From NCBI RefSeq assembly GCF_034140825.1, contig NC_089042.1, positions 2,157,501-2,221,500 of the forward strand: DNA of 64,000 nucleotides. Direction: 5' to 3'. Below, in pieces: positions 24,816 to 35,407 of this stretch. The DNA comes from Oryza sativa Japonica Group (taxonomy: Eukaryota; Streptophyta; Magnoliopsida; Poales; Poaceae). Below the pieces are notes generated by a model that saw only the letters and a list, made by a program, of their open reading frames with translations, did no database searches and was not told where the DNA came from. Each line of letters opens with the position of its first letter. Position 1 is the first letter of the stretch. The position numbers and the translations under genes are program-made.

Positions 24816-24874
24816 TGAAATCTCGAGGCAAATAAGCTTGCTCAAGCAAATATATATACTTGGACAAATCGCTA

Positions 24875-25095
24875 CTCCCTCCGTCCCAAAATAAATATAG
24901 TTTTGCATTGTTCATGTCCAACGCTTGACCACTCGTCTTATTTAAAATTTTTTTATGATTAGTATTTTTTGTTATTATTAGATGATAAAACATGAATATT
25001 ACTTTATATGTGACTATTTTTTATTTTTAAAAATAAGATGGATAGTCAAACATTGGATAAAGAAACCCACGGATGCGCTTATTCTTGGAGAGGGG
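24875..25095. mobile_element. Stowaway MITE
   Basis: Intact left terminus 'ctccctccgtcccaaaataa', worn right terminus '...cttggagagggg'. TA at 24873-24874 and 25096-25097. Interior words 'aacgcttgaccactcgtctt' and 'agtcaaacattgg' are those of the common 220-bp rice Stowaway subfamily. Confidence 0.8.
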
Positions 25096-25479
25096 TAGTA
25101 TTATAATTTAATTATCACCACTATATATACATATATATACATTGACAATCATTTTGTACATGACATTTTTACACACCATATGTCCATTTATATCAAGATA
25201 TTCGATTACAAGACATGTTCATGCATCAATTGTGATGTTAATTATGACGTATATACACTATATACAACAGATGCAATTCCATATTGTATCTTTCAACACA
25301 CACAAGTATATTAATTACATACAAGTAGCTAGAGATCGATCACCATTATTTCCTGGATTCATATATATAAATCCTTAGTCCTGCAGTAAGTAGAAAATAA
25401 TAGTCTATATATATGTTTGATACAGTTCGCCGTCGCTCTACTTTTCGTCATCATCGCCGGCCACCCGACGCCGCCGCGT

Positions 25480-25968
25480 TCAGAAGAGGAACGCCGCCGG
25501 CGCAAACGCCGGCATGGACACCGCCGTCTCGATGTGCCTGGGCTCATACACACACACAATCCATGGATCATCAGAAGCTTGCAAATCATCAATGGCGAGA
25601 TAGAGAGAGAGAGAAATCTGGAGAGAGATTGCATGTAATAACGTAGCTAGCTACCTGTATTCATCGCTGTGTGCGCGGGGGAGAACCCTGGCGGCGTCGC
25701 GGGCGGCGGACCGGCCGGCTCTGGCGGCGGCGGGGCGGCGGAGCTTGGCTGCTGCGGCGTCGGCGGCGCCGGCGGCGCTGTACTCCTCGTAGATGTCACC
25801 GAGCGAGGGGCGCCACTGCGGCGAGCCGCCGAGGGACCTGGCCCTCCTCCGCCGCCTCCTGGCGGCGGCGCCTCCGTCGCCGGCGGTCGCCGCCGGCAGC
25901 GCGGCGGGCGGCGCGTCGTCGATTGGTCCAGCACGGCAGCCGCAGGGCACGAACGACAGGAGCCTCAT
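25480..25968 (-). CDS. Small basic protein of unknown function with MRLLSFVPCGC start
   Basis: Two exons, 25968-25655 and 25537-25480, joined in phase (donor 'cag|gtagct', acceptor 'cccag|gcac'), encode 123 aa. The start is the ATG at 25968; the frame upstream opens only with GTG. Visible parts are an N-terminal MRLLSFVPCGC with paired cysteines (possible lipidation or metal site), an Arg-rich stretch of six consecutive Arg, a SPQWRPSLGDIYEE motif, an Ala/Arg-rich middle, and a hydrophobic tail MPAFAPAAFLF. The Trp-Arg-Pro-(Ser/Ala)-Leu motif and Phe-rich tail recall short uncharacterised plant proteins I have seen, but I cannot name a function. GC content is very high in exon 1 and a TATA box lies upstream, both consistent with a real grass gene. 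Confidence 0.72.
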
Positions 25969-26175
25969 CAGCTTCCTGCGCACCCTCCCCTCTATCTTGC
26001 CCTCCCTCTCACTCTCTCTAGAAGCTCTCTACTCTCTTAAGCTTTCTCTCTCTAGCTAGCTATGGCTTTCTCTCTCTAGGAAGAGAGAGAGATGTATGCT
26101 CCTATTTACAGGGATGCCCGGGTGGCCAGGGCTAGCTACCTGGACCTGGAGTGTGTGACATGTAAGGGGTGGGAG

Positions 26176-26182
26176 ATTTATA
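26176..26182 (-). promoter_or_regulatory. TATA box of the small-protein gene
   Basis: TATAAAT on the minus strand, about 210 bp upstream of the ATG at 25968. A CT/GA-rich leader between them fits a plant 5' UTR. Confidence 0.55.
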
Positions 26183-26584
26183 GGGTTTGCGGATGTGGCG
26201 AATGACTGAAATGTCCCGGGGTCGGGGTCTAGTTCAAGGGTATACCTTCAGAAAGCGAGATGGGACGAATGCCATGCACGGAAGGGAGATTGTTTTTCTT
26301 TTTGGAGGAAACTGTGTGTAAAAAAGCTTAGTTGTCGATGTTGATATCTAGCTAGGTGTTTTCTTCATTTGCGTGGTGCATGTATGCGCACCTCGTCAAG
26401 TGGCTGATGGTTAGGCGTAGAGGAAGTGGTGTATCACGTCTTTGTACCAAGCATATAGTACAAATGTGTGTGCATTATTGTGGAGATTGTAGGTTCGAAT
26501 ATATATGTTAGCATTGTTTCTACGAACGTATGTGTGTAGAAAGCACCAGGGTTTCTCTGTTACTCTCCTTTCTCCAAAATACTA

Positions 26585-26660
26585 CTACCGTCCTAAAATA
26601 TAAACTTTTGACTTGTCCAGATTTATAGCTAAAAATACTTATATTTTAAGACGGAGAGAG
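26585..26660. mobile_element. Short Stowaway MITE
   Basis: 76 bp, TA-flanked, with ends 'ctaccgtcctaaaatataa' and 'ttatattttaagacggagag' as inverted repeats. A more decayed Stowaway-like end, 'acgtcttttgggatggaggt', lies near 26820. Confidence 0.7.
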
Positions 26661-27371
26661 TAGTTATCTTTCTAGGATTTAAAATGTGTTTTAAAATATT
26701 TATTACTATATAGTACTACTTGTCTCATCAAACGTCAACATTTAAATTTCTTTACGTTCTACCCCAGCCACTTTGAATAAGACGAATCATCAAATGTTAC
26801 ATGGAAATCAACAACATCACGTCTTTTGGGATGGAGGTAGTAACAAATTATTCATGAGAATTTTTTTCTTCCACGATTGAAATTCATTTCTTCCTAATCC
26901 AGCCTAGATGGCATACTAACATTTTCTGAGAGCCCCTTCCAAAAGCCAGACCTAACAAAGAACAGCATGATATCTATATAGAACGATCATTTTTTTTAAG
27001 GATAATCATGTGCATGCAATGCAATGTCCGGTTGTTTTTAGTCACCGTTAGACACATTTATTATAGCAAACATTTATTAGAAGATAATAAACGGATACTG
27101 GATTATTATTAGTTGACAGAGGCAGCAGAGAGAATCGCAAGCAACAAAGGCGTCGCTAGCATCACACGTTGCGCGACGCGATGGCTTCCCTGCGTCGCCG
27201 GGCATCTCACCGTCATGTCTAGTCTGCATCTACTTACCCGTGAGAGCAACCCCTGTGGCAACCATTCATGGCAAGCTCAGGCCTCAAGCCCTCCAAGACT
27301 CCTCCCAATGATCGTATCGTCGTCGACCTCCATCACCTGATTGGTGCTGAAGACCGACGACCGATGAATCG

Positions 27372-27743
27372 GATCCTGATCATGTGGATGATCAGAATCC
27401 GATTCCTTCATCCTCGCATTTGTTACAAAGGAGGGTTTTCCACGTAAATCTTCGTGGTCAGGTTAATCGCGACGACAAGGACTGTAGATGGAGCTCTACC
27501 TCAGGAACTGTAGATGCTTCGGTGTACAAGTGGTCAGATATTATGCTGCCACGAGCGATCCTGATCATGTGGATGATCAAAATCCGATTCCTCCATCCTC
27601 GCATTAGTTATAGAGGAGGATTTTCCACGTAAATCTCCGTAGTCAGGTTAATCTCGACAAGGACGATAGATGGAGCTCCGCCTCAGGAACTATAGATGCT
27701 CAGCTTGGGTGTACAAGTGGTGAGATATTGTGCTGCCACGAGC
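27372..27743. repeat. Two-copy tandem duplication (about 186-bp unit)
   Basis: Copy 1 (27372-27556) and copy 2 (27557-27743) both start 'gatcctgatcatgtggatga' and end 'gctgccacgagcg', with moderate divergence. Non-coding, beyond the 3' end of the RRM gene. Confidence 0.8.
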
Positions 27744-28755
27744 GCGCAATGGCGAGGCGTCGCCGTCGGTGGTGTTGACGATGGCGGTCGCCGCCCGACG
27801 CCGCGACGGCGGCCATGGGAACGCGTGAGGAGGCGCCGGCCGAAGAGGGGAAGCATCCATTGTTACAGGTGGGCAAATCAGCAATGGTAAGAAGAAGAGG
27901 CAGTCATGAACAGTGTAGACTGCATCAGCTGGCACCACCAAAAACAACTCATGATCCAGGCAATAACTCCGAAAATAATGCACAACTGAAAATCTCAAAT
28001 CAAAGAAAGGAATAAAATGTGTTCCTGAAATGCCAGATTGTGACTGTAGGTACACCAGTGAAGACGCCGGCATCAAGAGGAAATTAGTACTGCATCTAGG
28101 GCACAGGTGTACCAATGGTGAGAAAAAAAGACAGGGAGATGCACAGTTGCAAAACCACATCTGGCAAGAAAAGGATAATTGCAAAATCAAATGAAGTACA
28201 AGAACAGAGCGCAATATGTAACAAGTGCATGCACTGTTGATCACGAATGAATTGCACTCTGCACAGATCAGCTTCACCGTCGCTGTCAGCAGATCAGGAT
28301 TTTGATCAAGGAAAATTCAGTTGTACCTTGTCATGTATAAACGTGTTATTCTGAGCAACGAGTCATTATCCAGTACATGAGCAGCACATGCCACCAGCTG
28401 ATAAGGGCTACGACAATTCAAATGAAAGGGTGACTCCAACACAACCAGCACCTCATGAGTCAGGACAAGCAAGACATGGGGGTCATTATTAGCAAAGGTT
28501 TGAAGCTGTTCGTGTCCTGTTGCGCGTTGATAGTAATATTGTTTGGTCCATATTCAGTTTGACAAGTGCTTCTCCATGCGGAAACCATGGGATGCAAGCA
28601 AACGACCACTCCAACACGATAAGAATATTGGATCGGAAACTCTGTTCACACCTGGAACAATATGGTATAGCGATAAACTAAATATAGAATCAATAACTTG
28701 TCGATCCGCTGTGAGCCCCACGGCCAGATAGAGGGCCCCAAGATTGTATCTTCAT
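27744..28755. other. 3' flank of the RRM gene
   Basis: Contains a 195-codon minus ORF (27690-28277) with no recognisable domain and a Cys/Phe/Leu-rich composition typical of chance ORFs. The right part is probably 3' UTR of the RRM gene. Confidence 0.4.
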
Positions 28756-31700
28756 CTACTGTGCACCCCAGGAACTGGATGGAGGGCCCCATGATTGTTG
28801 TGGCTGTGAGTTCATTTCTGGTTGCTGCGGTGGTGTTCTGGGTCTAGCATATTCAGCAAAAATAACCCATCCATCGAGAAACTGCATAGAAGCAGAGATA
28901 TATCAGAAAAAACCTGTGCATTATGATATACTGCAGCAAGGCTCTAAAAAGAAGCCCAAAATGGTCAATGATATTTTCACCAGTTGCTTTCAGAGTATCT
29001 AACCACACCAAATAAACGCTTCATTTTATTTTCACTATGGTAGAAATTAGTAGACTGAAAAAATAAATAAATAATTGAGAGCTCAGCCATTCAAGAAAGC
29101 ATAAATTATAGCATGAGGGTCATGTGGGCAATAGTTAGTGTATCACATACGTAATTTTCTTACATTATGTGTGAAGTATTGCTTTGGTGCCACAAGAATT
29201 CAAGAATGAATTAAGAAAAATATGGAGTATCATTGCTAATGAGGAAACATACAGAGTAAAATATTTTAGTATCTAAATATAAAGCAAAAATAAAAACAAG
29301 ATACCAGAATGCAAATTTGTATTAAGATTCTAAAGACAGTGCAGAACCACCAGTTCACGATTTTTGTTGAAGAAATCAGTCCAAGCATGTCTGAGTACGG
29401 TTCATGATTTGCCAGTTGCAACGAAGCAACACAAGTCACAAGTCACAGCGATAACATGTAAGAAAACAATGTAACTATTATACTTGAGCATTAAAAGGTT
29501 AGCGTATACCTTAAAAATTACCACAGAAATTTATCAAGATATCCAGCATCTAGCACAATACAAGCTATATGAAATGAGTGCATGAGGCTGATATCTGTGT
29601 TCTTAAGAATCTTGCACATAGTAATTCTGGATTATTCACACATAATTATTTTTAAAATAATGAACATTTTTTTTTGCATTTTTGTTCTTCAGAGATGAGC
29701 ACAACAAGAAAGAATGTGTGCAAAATATATCAGAGTTGAATTGTGGTGAGACCTTAGGTAGTTAGCAAATTGTGCTACCAATATCATAATAAAAAAAACT
29801 TACACATGAACTTGAAAAGTGGTAACACATGCCCTGTCTGCTTGTGCAAAACACAAAGAGTAAACCTGAGTGACCACGATGCTCTCAATTTCAATCTCAG
29901 GATAAAATGTCCAGAAAAATGTGATGCCTATGATGTCCACCCCATAGCATGTCCAAGTTATTAAATAGTACTACTATAGTATTGCACAACGAACATACGC
30001 TCACAGTTTCTGGTCAACTAGGATGCAAATATCTATACTTCGGTACTGTCAAAATGAGATACCTGAATAATTCTACAACATATTTAGTTTGAAATAGTCT
30101 GTTGACAAAGGGTGCCTAAGCAGGCTCCCTGGGCTCTACCTACCTCTCCAACTTGTCCTGCTTTCTCTGAATTCCACATAATCAAATCAATTCTGTGTAT
30201 ATATTAACTGCCTATGCTCCAATACAAAACTAGCTTTCTTACTGTTTCCGCCTTTCCAGTGGCAGCCAGTGAAATTAGGCAGTTCTTGTATTAAAATTTT
30301 TAAAATGAGGCATAACAAGTAGAGAGGTAAGGTCATATATTCTGCTTATTGCATCATGGGAACTGATCATTATATAAACAGTGAGAGTTCAACACAAGAG
30401 AATTGAGGAAAAAACAACAAATCCTAACAACAAAAATGATATGAAAGTATGAAACATACCTTTCCATCCATTCCTTCTATTCCTTTAGCTGCATCCTCAA
30501 CTGTAGCATACCTTACGAAGCCAAACCCCTTAGAGAATCCAGTGACACGATCTGTGACAACTCGAGCTGCAATTTGAAATCAGATTGAAATAGAACTCAG
30601 TGTCTTGAAATACAAAGGATGAAAGGAATGGCTGCATTTTAAGCAAACATACCATGTATGACTTCCCCAAACTTTGCAAAAGCTTCTTTAAGCCCATCTG
30701 TTGTTGTACGCTTGCTTAAGCCTGCAAACAAGGATGCTAAGATGGGAGTCCAGAGATTGTGTGCAACAAGGCTCAACATGCAAGGAAGCATCCAAAATGG
30801 AACAACATTATTGAACTTTAAATTGTAAGACGGTAAAACAGGGAACTGGTGCTAGCTTTAAGTAGGTCCGATAATAATATGGAGTACAAGCTCAGAAAGC
30901 TTGCACACATTTTGTCACTACAGATAAGGAATTTAGGTCAGAGCACCATAAGTAGACAAAATTTAAATAATGTTTATTAAGTGATTGTCCATTTCCTCAG
31001 TTCCCGCAGTGAATTTCCTTGTGTCGAGCATGTAGAATCAAGCAAGCAGCAAGTGTGGAAAACGCCGAAGACCTGAGCTTATTGGGCATGGACTCAATTG
31101 TTCGTAAAACTAATTGAATCAAGTTCCATGAACAGAAGGTGGAGGGGTACGACGTTTGCTATCATAATCTGAACCAGCAAATCCAGCAATAGGTCTCTTT
31201 CAACCTAGGCTGATGTACAGCTGGTTCATCAGTCATTCCACCGGCGTCCTAGATCCGTCCTATATCCTATATCCTCCACTAAGTAACAAACTAATATATA
31301 GAGGAGCAGTCAGTATAAAGTTACATCTAGAAACATCAAAAGATTATACTAACTTCACAACATATCAGTATCCACTATATGTCTTACTACCATATGATCT
31401 TATCTCCCCTGATTTTGCTCATACGAATCAAGCAGCCCAAATCCATCAGACATTGAATTAGTACTAACAACATATATATACATACTAGTATACTCTAATG
31501 TTGCTTTTGACCGCCCAAAAGTGCAACCACCATGAGATCCTCTAAATTAAGCCATCCTAGATCATCCACACGACCGAATCGGGTACGGCAACGCAACGGG
31601 AGCACTTCTACGGCCGCCGCCCAAGAAGAGGGAGAGAGAGAGAGAAAGTGAGGCGTACCTGAGATGAAGAGGTTGGGGGAGGGGTCGGCCTTCGGGGGCG

Positions 31701-31782
31701 GGGTGGGCGGCTTGGGCGGGGAGAAGGCCGAGATGGAGAACATGCGCCGGAATCCGGACCTCGCCGTAGCCGCCGCCGCCAT
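28756..31782 (-). CDS. Small organellar RNA-recognition-motif protein
   Basis: Four exons on the minus strand, 31782-31659, 30721-30653, 30566-30460 and 28881-28756, phase-consistent, give 141 aa. The N-terminus (FRRMFSISAFSPPKPP) is Arg/Ser/Ala-rich without acidic residues, as expected for a mitochondrial or plastid presequence. One RRM follows: RNP2 LFISGL (residues 38-43) and RNP1 KGFGFVRY (77-84), ending near FAEYARPR. The C-terminus is a Gln/Pro/Ser/Trp-rich tail (SWGPPSSSWGAQ). Related plant proteins include organelle RRM factors in RNA editing or splicing; the exact role here is unknown. The last intron (about 1.6 kb) holds no recognised element. The promoter carries a 316-bp tandem duplication starting 70 bp upstream of the ATG. 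Confidence 0.9.
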
Positions 31783-31850
31783 CGCCGCCGCCGGATTTCG
31801 AAGGTGAGGTGAGAAGCTAGGGATTTGCTTCCTCTCTCTTCTTTGGGGTT

Positions 31851-32477
31851 TATGGGTTTAGGTCATGGGCTGAATTGACTATAATGCCCTTCTCTGACAC
31901 TAGTATTAGCGGCGAGATTATTATGATAATGATTGAAAATTTGTTTCTGTTGGGGGAAAAAATCTCCTCAGATGAATTTGCAGTCTGACATGATGTGTTG
32001 CAATTTGCGGTTATAACAATTTGATAATCAAGATGAGATTTAGTCAAATGTTTGAAATTTTTAACATTGAATACCTCTCAAAGGTTATAGTTAAAAATGG
32101 CACGAGTAGATTTTGTCTTGAAAGGTAGAGTAGTGTCATAATATCATAGATTTCAAAAATTTTGTCTATGGGTTTAGGTCATGGGGCTGGAATGACTATA
32201 ATGCCCTTCTATTGATAGTAGTGTTAACAACGATATTACTTAAATAATTGAAAATTTTGTTTCTTTTGAAAAAAAATCCTCACATGAATTCGCAAGTTAA
32301 CAACATATTTTGATTAGATACTCCATTCGATTGTATACATTTGACATTTAAGATAAAATTTGATCAAACATTTAAAACTTTGACAACTGAATACCTCTCA
32401 AATGTTTATTTTTTAAAAAAGAAGTAAAATGGTATAGTATATTGTCTTAAAAGGTAGAGTAGTATCATAATATCATA
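31851..32477. repeat. Tandem duplication upstream of the RRM gene (about 316-bp unit)
   Basis: Copy 1 starts 'tatgggtttaggtcatggg' at 31851 and copy 2 starts with the same word at 32167. Shared words continue in order: 'actataatgcccttct', 'tgaatacctctcaaa', 'aaaggtagagtagt' and 'tcataatatcata'. The copies are diverged (point changes and small gaps). Copy 1 overlaps the likely transcription start of the RRM gene. Confidence 0.85.
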
Positions 32478-33479
32478 AGCTTATTAGATTTTATAAATCT
32501 GTTTTGATATAATATTGATGATTAAAGTTTTAAAAGTTTGACTATTTTTTTCTCCTAAGCATTAAATATTTATAACCAGAAGGAGAAGCGTTTTAGCAAT
32601 TTTTTTGTTTCTTTTATTTGAAACTTGTAAATAAAAATCTATTTGCAGCTTTGAACTTTTGAGATAAACGGAGAGCTCTGGACTACAAACTAGGACATTT
32701 TACATGTTTAAAGCTTCCGCTATCTCTCTCTTGGACGAAAACCACATTCATTTCGGTTACATGTCATCTACACGTCACTATAATTTGCCATCTCATCACA
32801 GCCTTGGAGATCATGTGGGCTACCATTTCAACTGAAGAATATTTAAGTACTAATAAAGACAGCAATGAAGAAGGCATAACCATATTATATTGAAGTATGA
32901 CAATTCACTCATCACATCCACACAGCAACAGCTTTTCAATCTCACTTCGATTCAATGGTCATCCCAAATTGCAAGTCTCAGGCTCTGAGCAGAACAAATG
33001 CCAATACAAAGGCCAAAAAATCAACTTCAGTTCAAGAAAACTCACATGGATAAGGATCAAGAAATTCCACACACAAACCAGCAACACAACTACTAGGTAG
33101 CAGGGTAACACAAGAAAAATATCACTAGATATTTGAGACAGTAACATTCTTAGATAGATCAGAATTTCCGTCTTTTGTCACATTCAGAGGTCATAGTCCA
33201 CCCAAAATATCAAGAATGATGATGATCCACATGATCCAAAATTCCAAATGCAGCCTGCATGAATCGCTTGCACAGCTCTGGATGATATTTTGGGTTGAGG
33301 ATAGATTTGTCTGTCAGAGCTTTCCCGTATGCGACGCCAAGTGGTAGAATTAGCTAGTAAGCAAGTTCTTTCTTTCCATTACGTGGATGAGTGCCTGCAA
33401 AACTGACCTAATAAGGATTTTAGATCAATTACACAACAATCTATAGCTAAGGGTTGTTTTTTTGGATTGCATTTCTACC
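32478..33479. other. Intergenic region between the RRM and MORF9 genes
   Basis: AT-rich; holds the MORF9 3' UTR at its right end. No separate gene or clear element is recognised. Confidence 0.5.
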
Positions 33480-34908
33480 TCATGAAGAAGAGGCTGACTC
33501 AGGCTGAGCAGTCTGCGGCCTTGGTCTCCTGCTTGCTGGGGGTCCATCTCTTCGCCTTTCATACCGTCTGCTTTCATATTTGGATGTCCTCCGCTCTTTT
33601 GGTTGGTAGGTTGGGTAAGTGCATGGAATTATCTCTCCGTTTATGTATTTATCACCTGAATTGTGAAAGGATTGAGATTTTTTATTTAAGAAGCAACAAC
33701 TAATTGATTATGCAAATAACCAGCTGCAGACAATAATGTTGAACTAACCCCCGTAGTCTTTGTTCTTGACATCGATGTAGGAATCAGGAAGCACCCACAG
33801 AACGCCGGGTAAACCTACAGGTAATAGAACAATAGTTTGAACCAGGGCAATCCAAAAATGTTTAGACTTGGTTAAATACTGAGGCAACCAGTATATTAGC
33901 AAATACCCTTGAACTTCTCTGATGTTTCCTCGTCGACAGTGCACTGGAAACCAGTGTAGGTGGTTGTGCTGAAGGCATACATGTTCTTCTTGGCTTCCTC
34001 CATGCTGTGATTGCAAACATATGCTCAGTATCAAGAAAATGAACTAAAGGCAGAAAATTACAAAACTGTAGGCCTGGTTTATAGTATAGCAATGCTGATT
34101 TCAGACATAGCACCGATGATAACTTCACCAACGTGCAGTGACCAGCAAAGAATACCTAAACAAATAATCAACCATTCCTTGTGTTTACGCAAGAAATTTT
34201 AATCCTTGTGAATCGTCAAGCATAAACTGTGCAACATATAGACATGTCTACCAATCTACTACACACTTGTTTCTTCAACAAATTATCATGCAAAATTTGC
34301 AACCACCTATAGAATGTAAAGCTTTTTTACATTTTACCAAAAACGTGCGCTCCAATTAAAATTTCGACTATCATAATTTACAATCGAAACAAAATTTATT
34401 ATGTTTGAGTGAAGCATGAAACAAACATTTCTCTCGAGATTACTCTACCGACTTAGTCAGTCAGTCAGTCAGTCCTTGCAAATTGGCAACCAAACTAGGT
34501 GAGTCAAAGAGAGGTGGAGATCTTGACAATGAGGATGAGAAATTTTACATAATTATACCTGCCAAGGACGGTGGCGAGGGTGTTGAGGTAGGTGTCGATC
34601 ATCTGCTCCCGCGTCGGGGCGGGGTCCTTGGGGAACTCCATCACGATCAGCCAGTGGTTGTAGTCGCACCCGGGGAGCAGTATCGTCTCCCTCTGCTCGC
34701 TCCCCGTCCCCGCCCCCGCCGCCGCGGCCACCACCGGCTGCCTCGCCTTCCCGCTTCCTCGCACAGCCAGCGTCGGGAACGCCGCCGCCGCGGCGGTGCG
34801 GGGGAAGAGCGCGGATGGTGCGGCGGCGGAGGAGGATGGCTTCGGCGCGAGGGCGAAGGCGAATGCCTGCGCGGCGGCGGCGGCGGCGGTGGTCGGGAAG
34901 GAAGCCAT
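33480..34908 (-). CDS. MORF9: MORF9, plastid multiple organellar RNA editing factor
   Basis: Four exons on the minus strand, 34908-34559, 34004-33907, 33814-33749 and 33655-33480, in consistent phase, encode 229 aa. Residues 1 to about 60 are an Ala/Ser/Arg-rich plastid transit peptide. The conserved MORF/RIP domain runs from about 72 to 190 and matches Arabidopsis MORF9 nearly word for word: [77 protein letters not shown] basic, Arg-rich tail follows. MORF9 dimerises with MORF2 and binds PLS-type PPR proteins, changing their RNA affinity, and is needed for chloroplast C-to-U editing. It has no catalytic activity of its own. Site II (TGGGCY) motifs in the promoter fit a nuclear gene for an organellar protein. 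Confidence 0.95.
34455..34474. repeat. (TCAG)n microsatellite
   Basis: About five TCAG units inside intron 1 of MORF9. A second TCAG run occurs near 55299-55312. Confidence 0.75.
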
Positions 34909-35036
34909 GGGAGGAGGCGCGAGAGTGGGGAGAGGGAGAGGTTTACGAGTTTGGGGATAAGGTGGGAAGAAGAAGAAGAGAATAAAAAGGGAGAAGAAGA
35001 TATTTTTTTTGTGAGGGTTTTTAGCCTCCTCTTTAG

Positions 35037-35117
35037 TGGGCCGGGCCGGGCCGGGCCATTTTCGGCGTGGATTTATGGGCTGTAATGTGTGGGCTCAGAT
35101 GGGCTTATGGAGGCCCA
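35037..35117 (-). promoter_or_regulatory. Cluster of TGGGCY/GGCCCA (site II) motifs in the MORF9 promoter
   Basis: Within 130-210 bp upstream of the ATG there are TGGGCC (35037-35042), further GGGCC repeats, three TGGGCT words and one GGCCCA. Site II elements bind TCP factors and are common upstream of plant genes for organelle and ribosome functions. Confidence 0.5.
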
Positions 35118-35256
35118 ATTGTGACGGTGATGGAATAAGTCCCTCATTATTAGATCCAATCGGTTTTTTTTTGGTTAACCAATCACTTTTCGGGTTTTTT
35201 TTCAGGCGAGGTGGCTATCTGTTTTTATTAGCGGCCAGAAGAATAATTAGGCTAAA

Positions 35257-35407
35257 AATTAGGATACATTATGAGAAATAAAACTTCTTAGAAGAGAAGC
35301 AAATGAAACACTTTCATTAAAAAATTCTCGAATTAGGATACATTATTAGAAAATGAAACTTTCTTAGAAGAGAAGCAAATGAAACACTTTCATAAAAAAA
35401 ATTCTCG
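35257..35407. repeat. Tandem duplication upstream of MORF9 (about 75-bp unit)
   Basis: Copy 1 (35257-35330) and copy 2 (35331-35407) share 'aattaggatacatta', 'gaagagaagcaaatgaaaca' and 'attctcg', with only a few differences, so the duplication is fairly young. Confidence 0.9.

Noticed and set aside
26480-26510. 'gtaggttcgaat' tRNA B-box-like word
   Set aside because: No tRNA cloverleaf can be drawn around it.
27690-28277. 195-codon minus-strand ORF
   Set aside because: Cys/Phe/Leu-rich with no domain, runs into a tandem repeat; probably chance.
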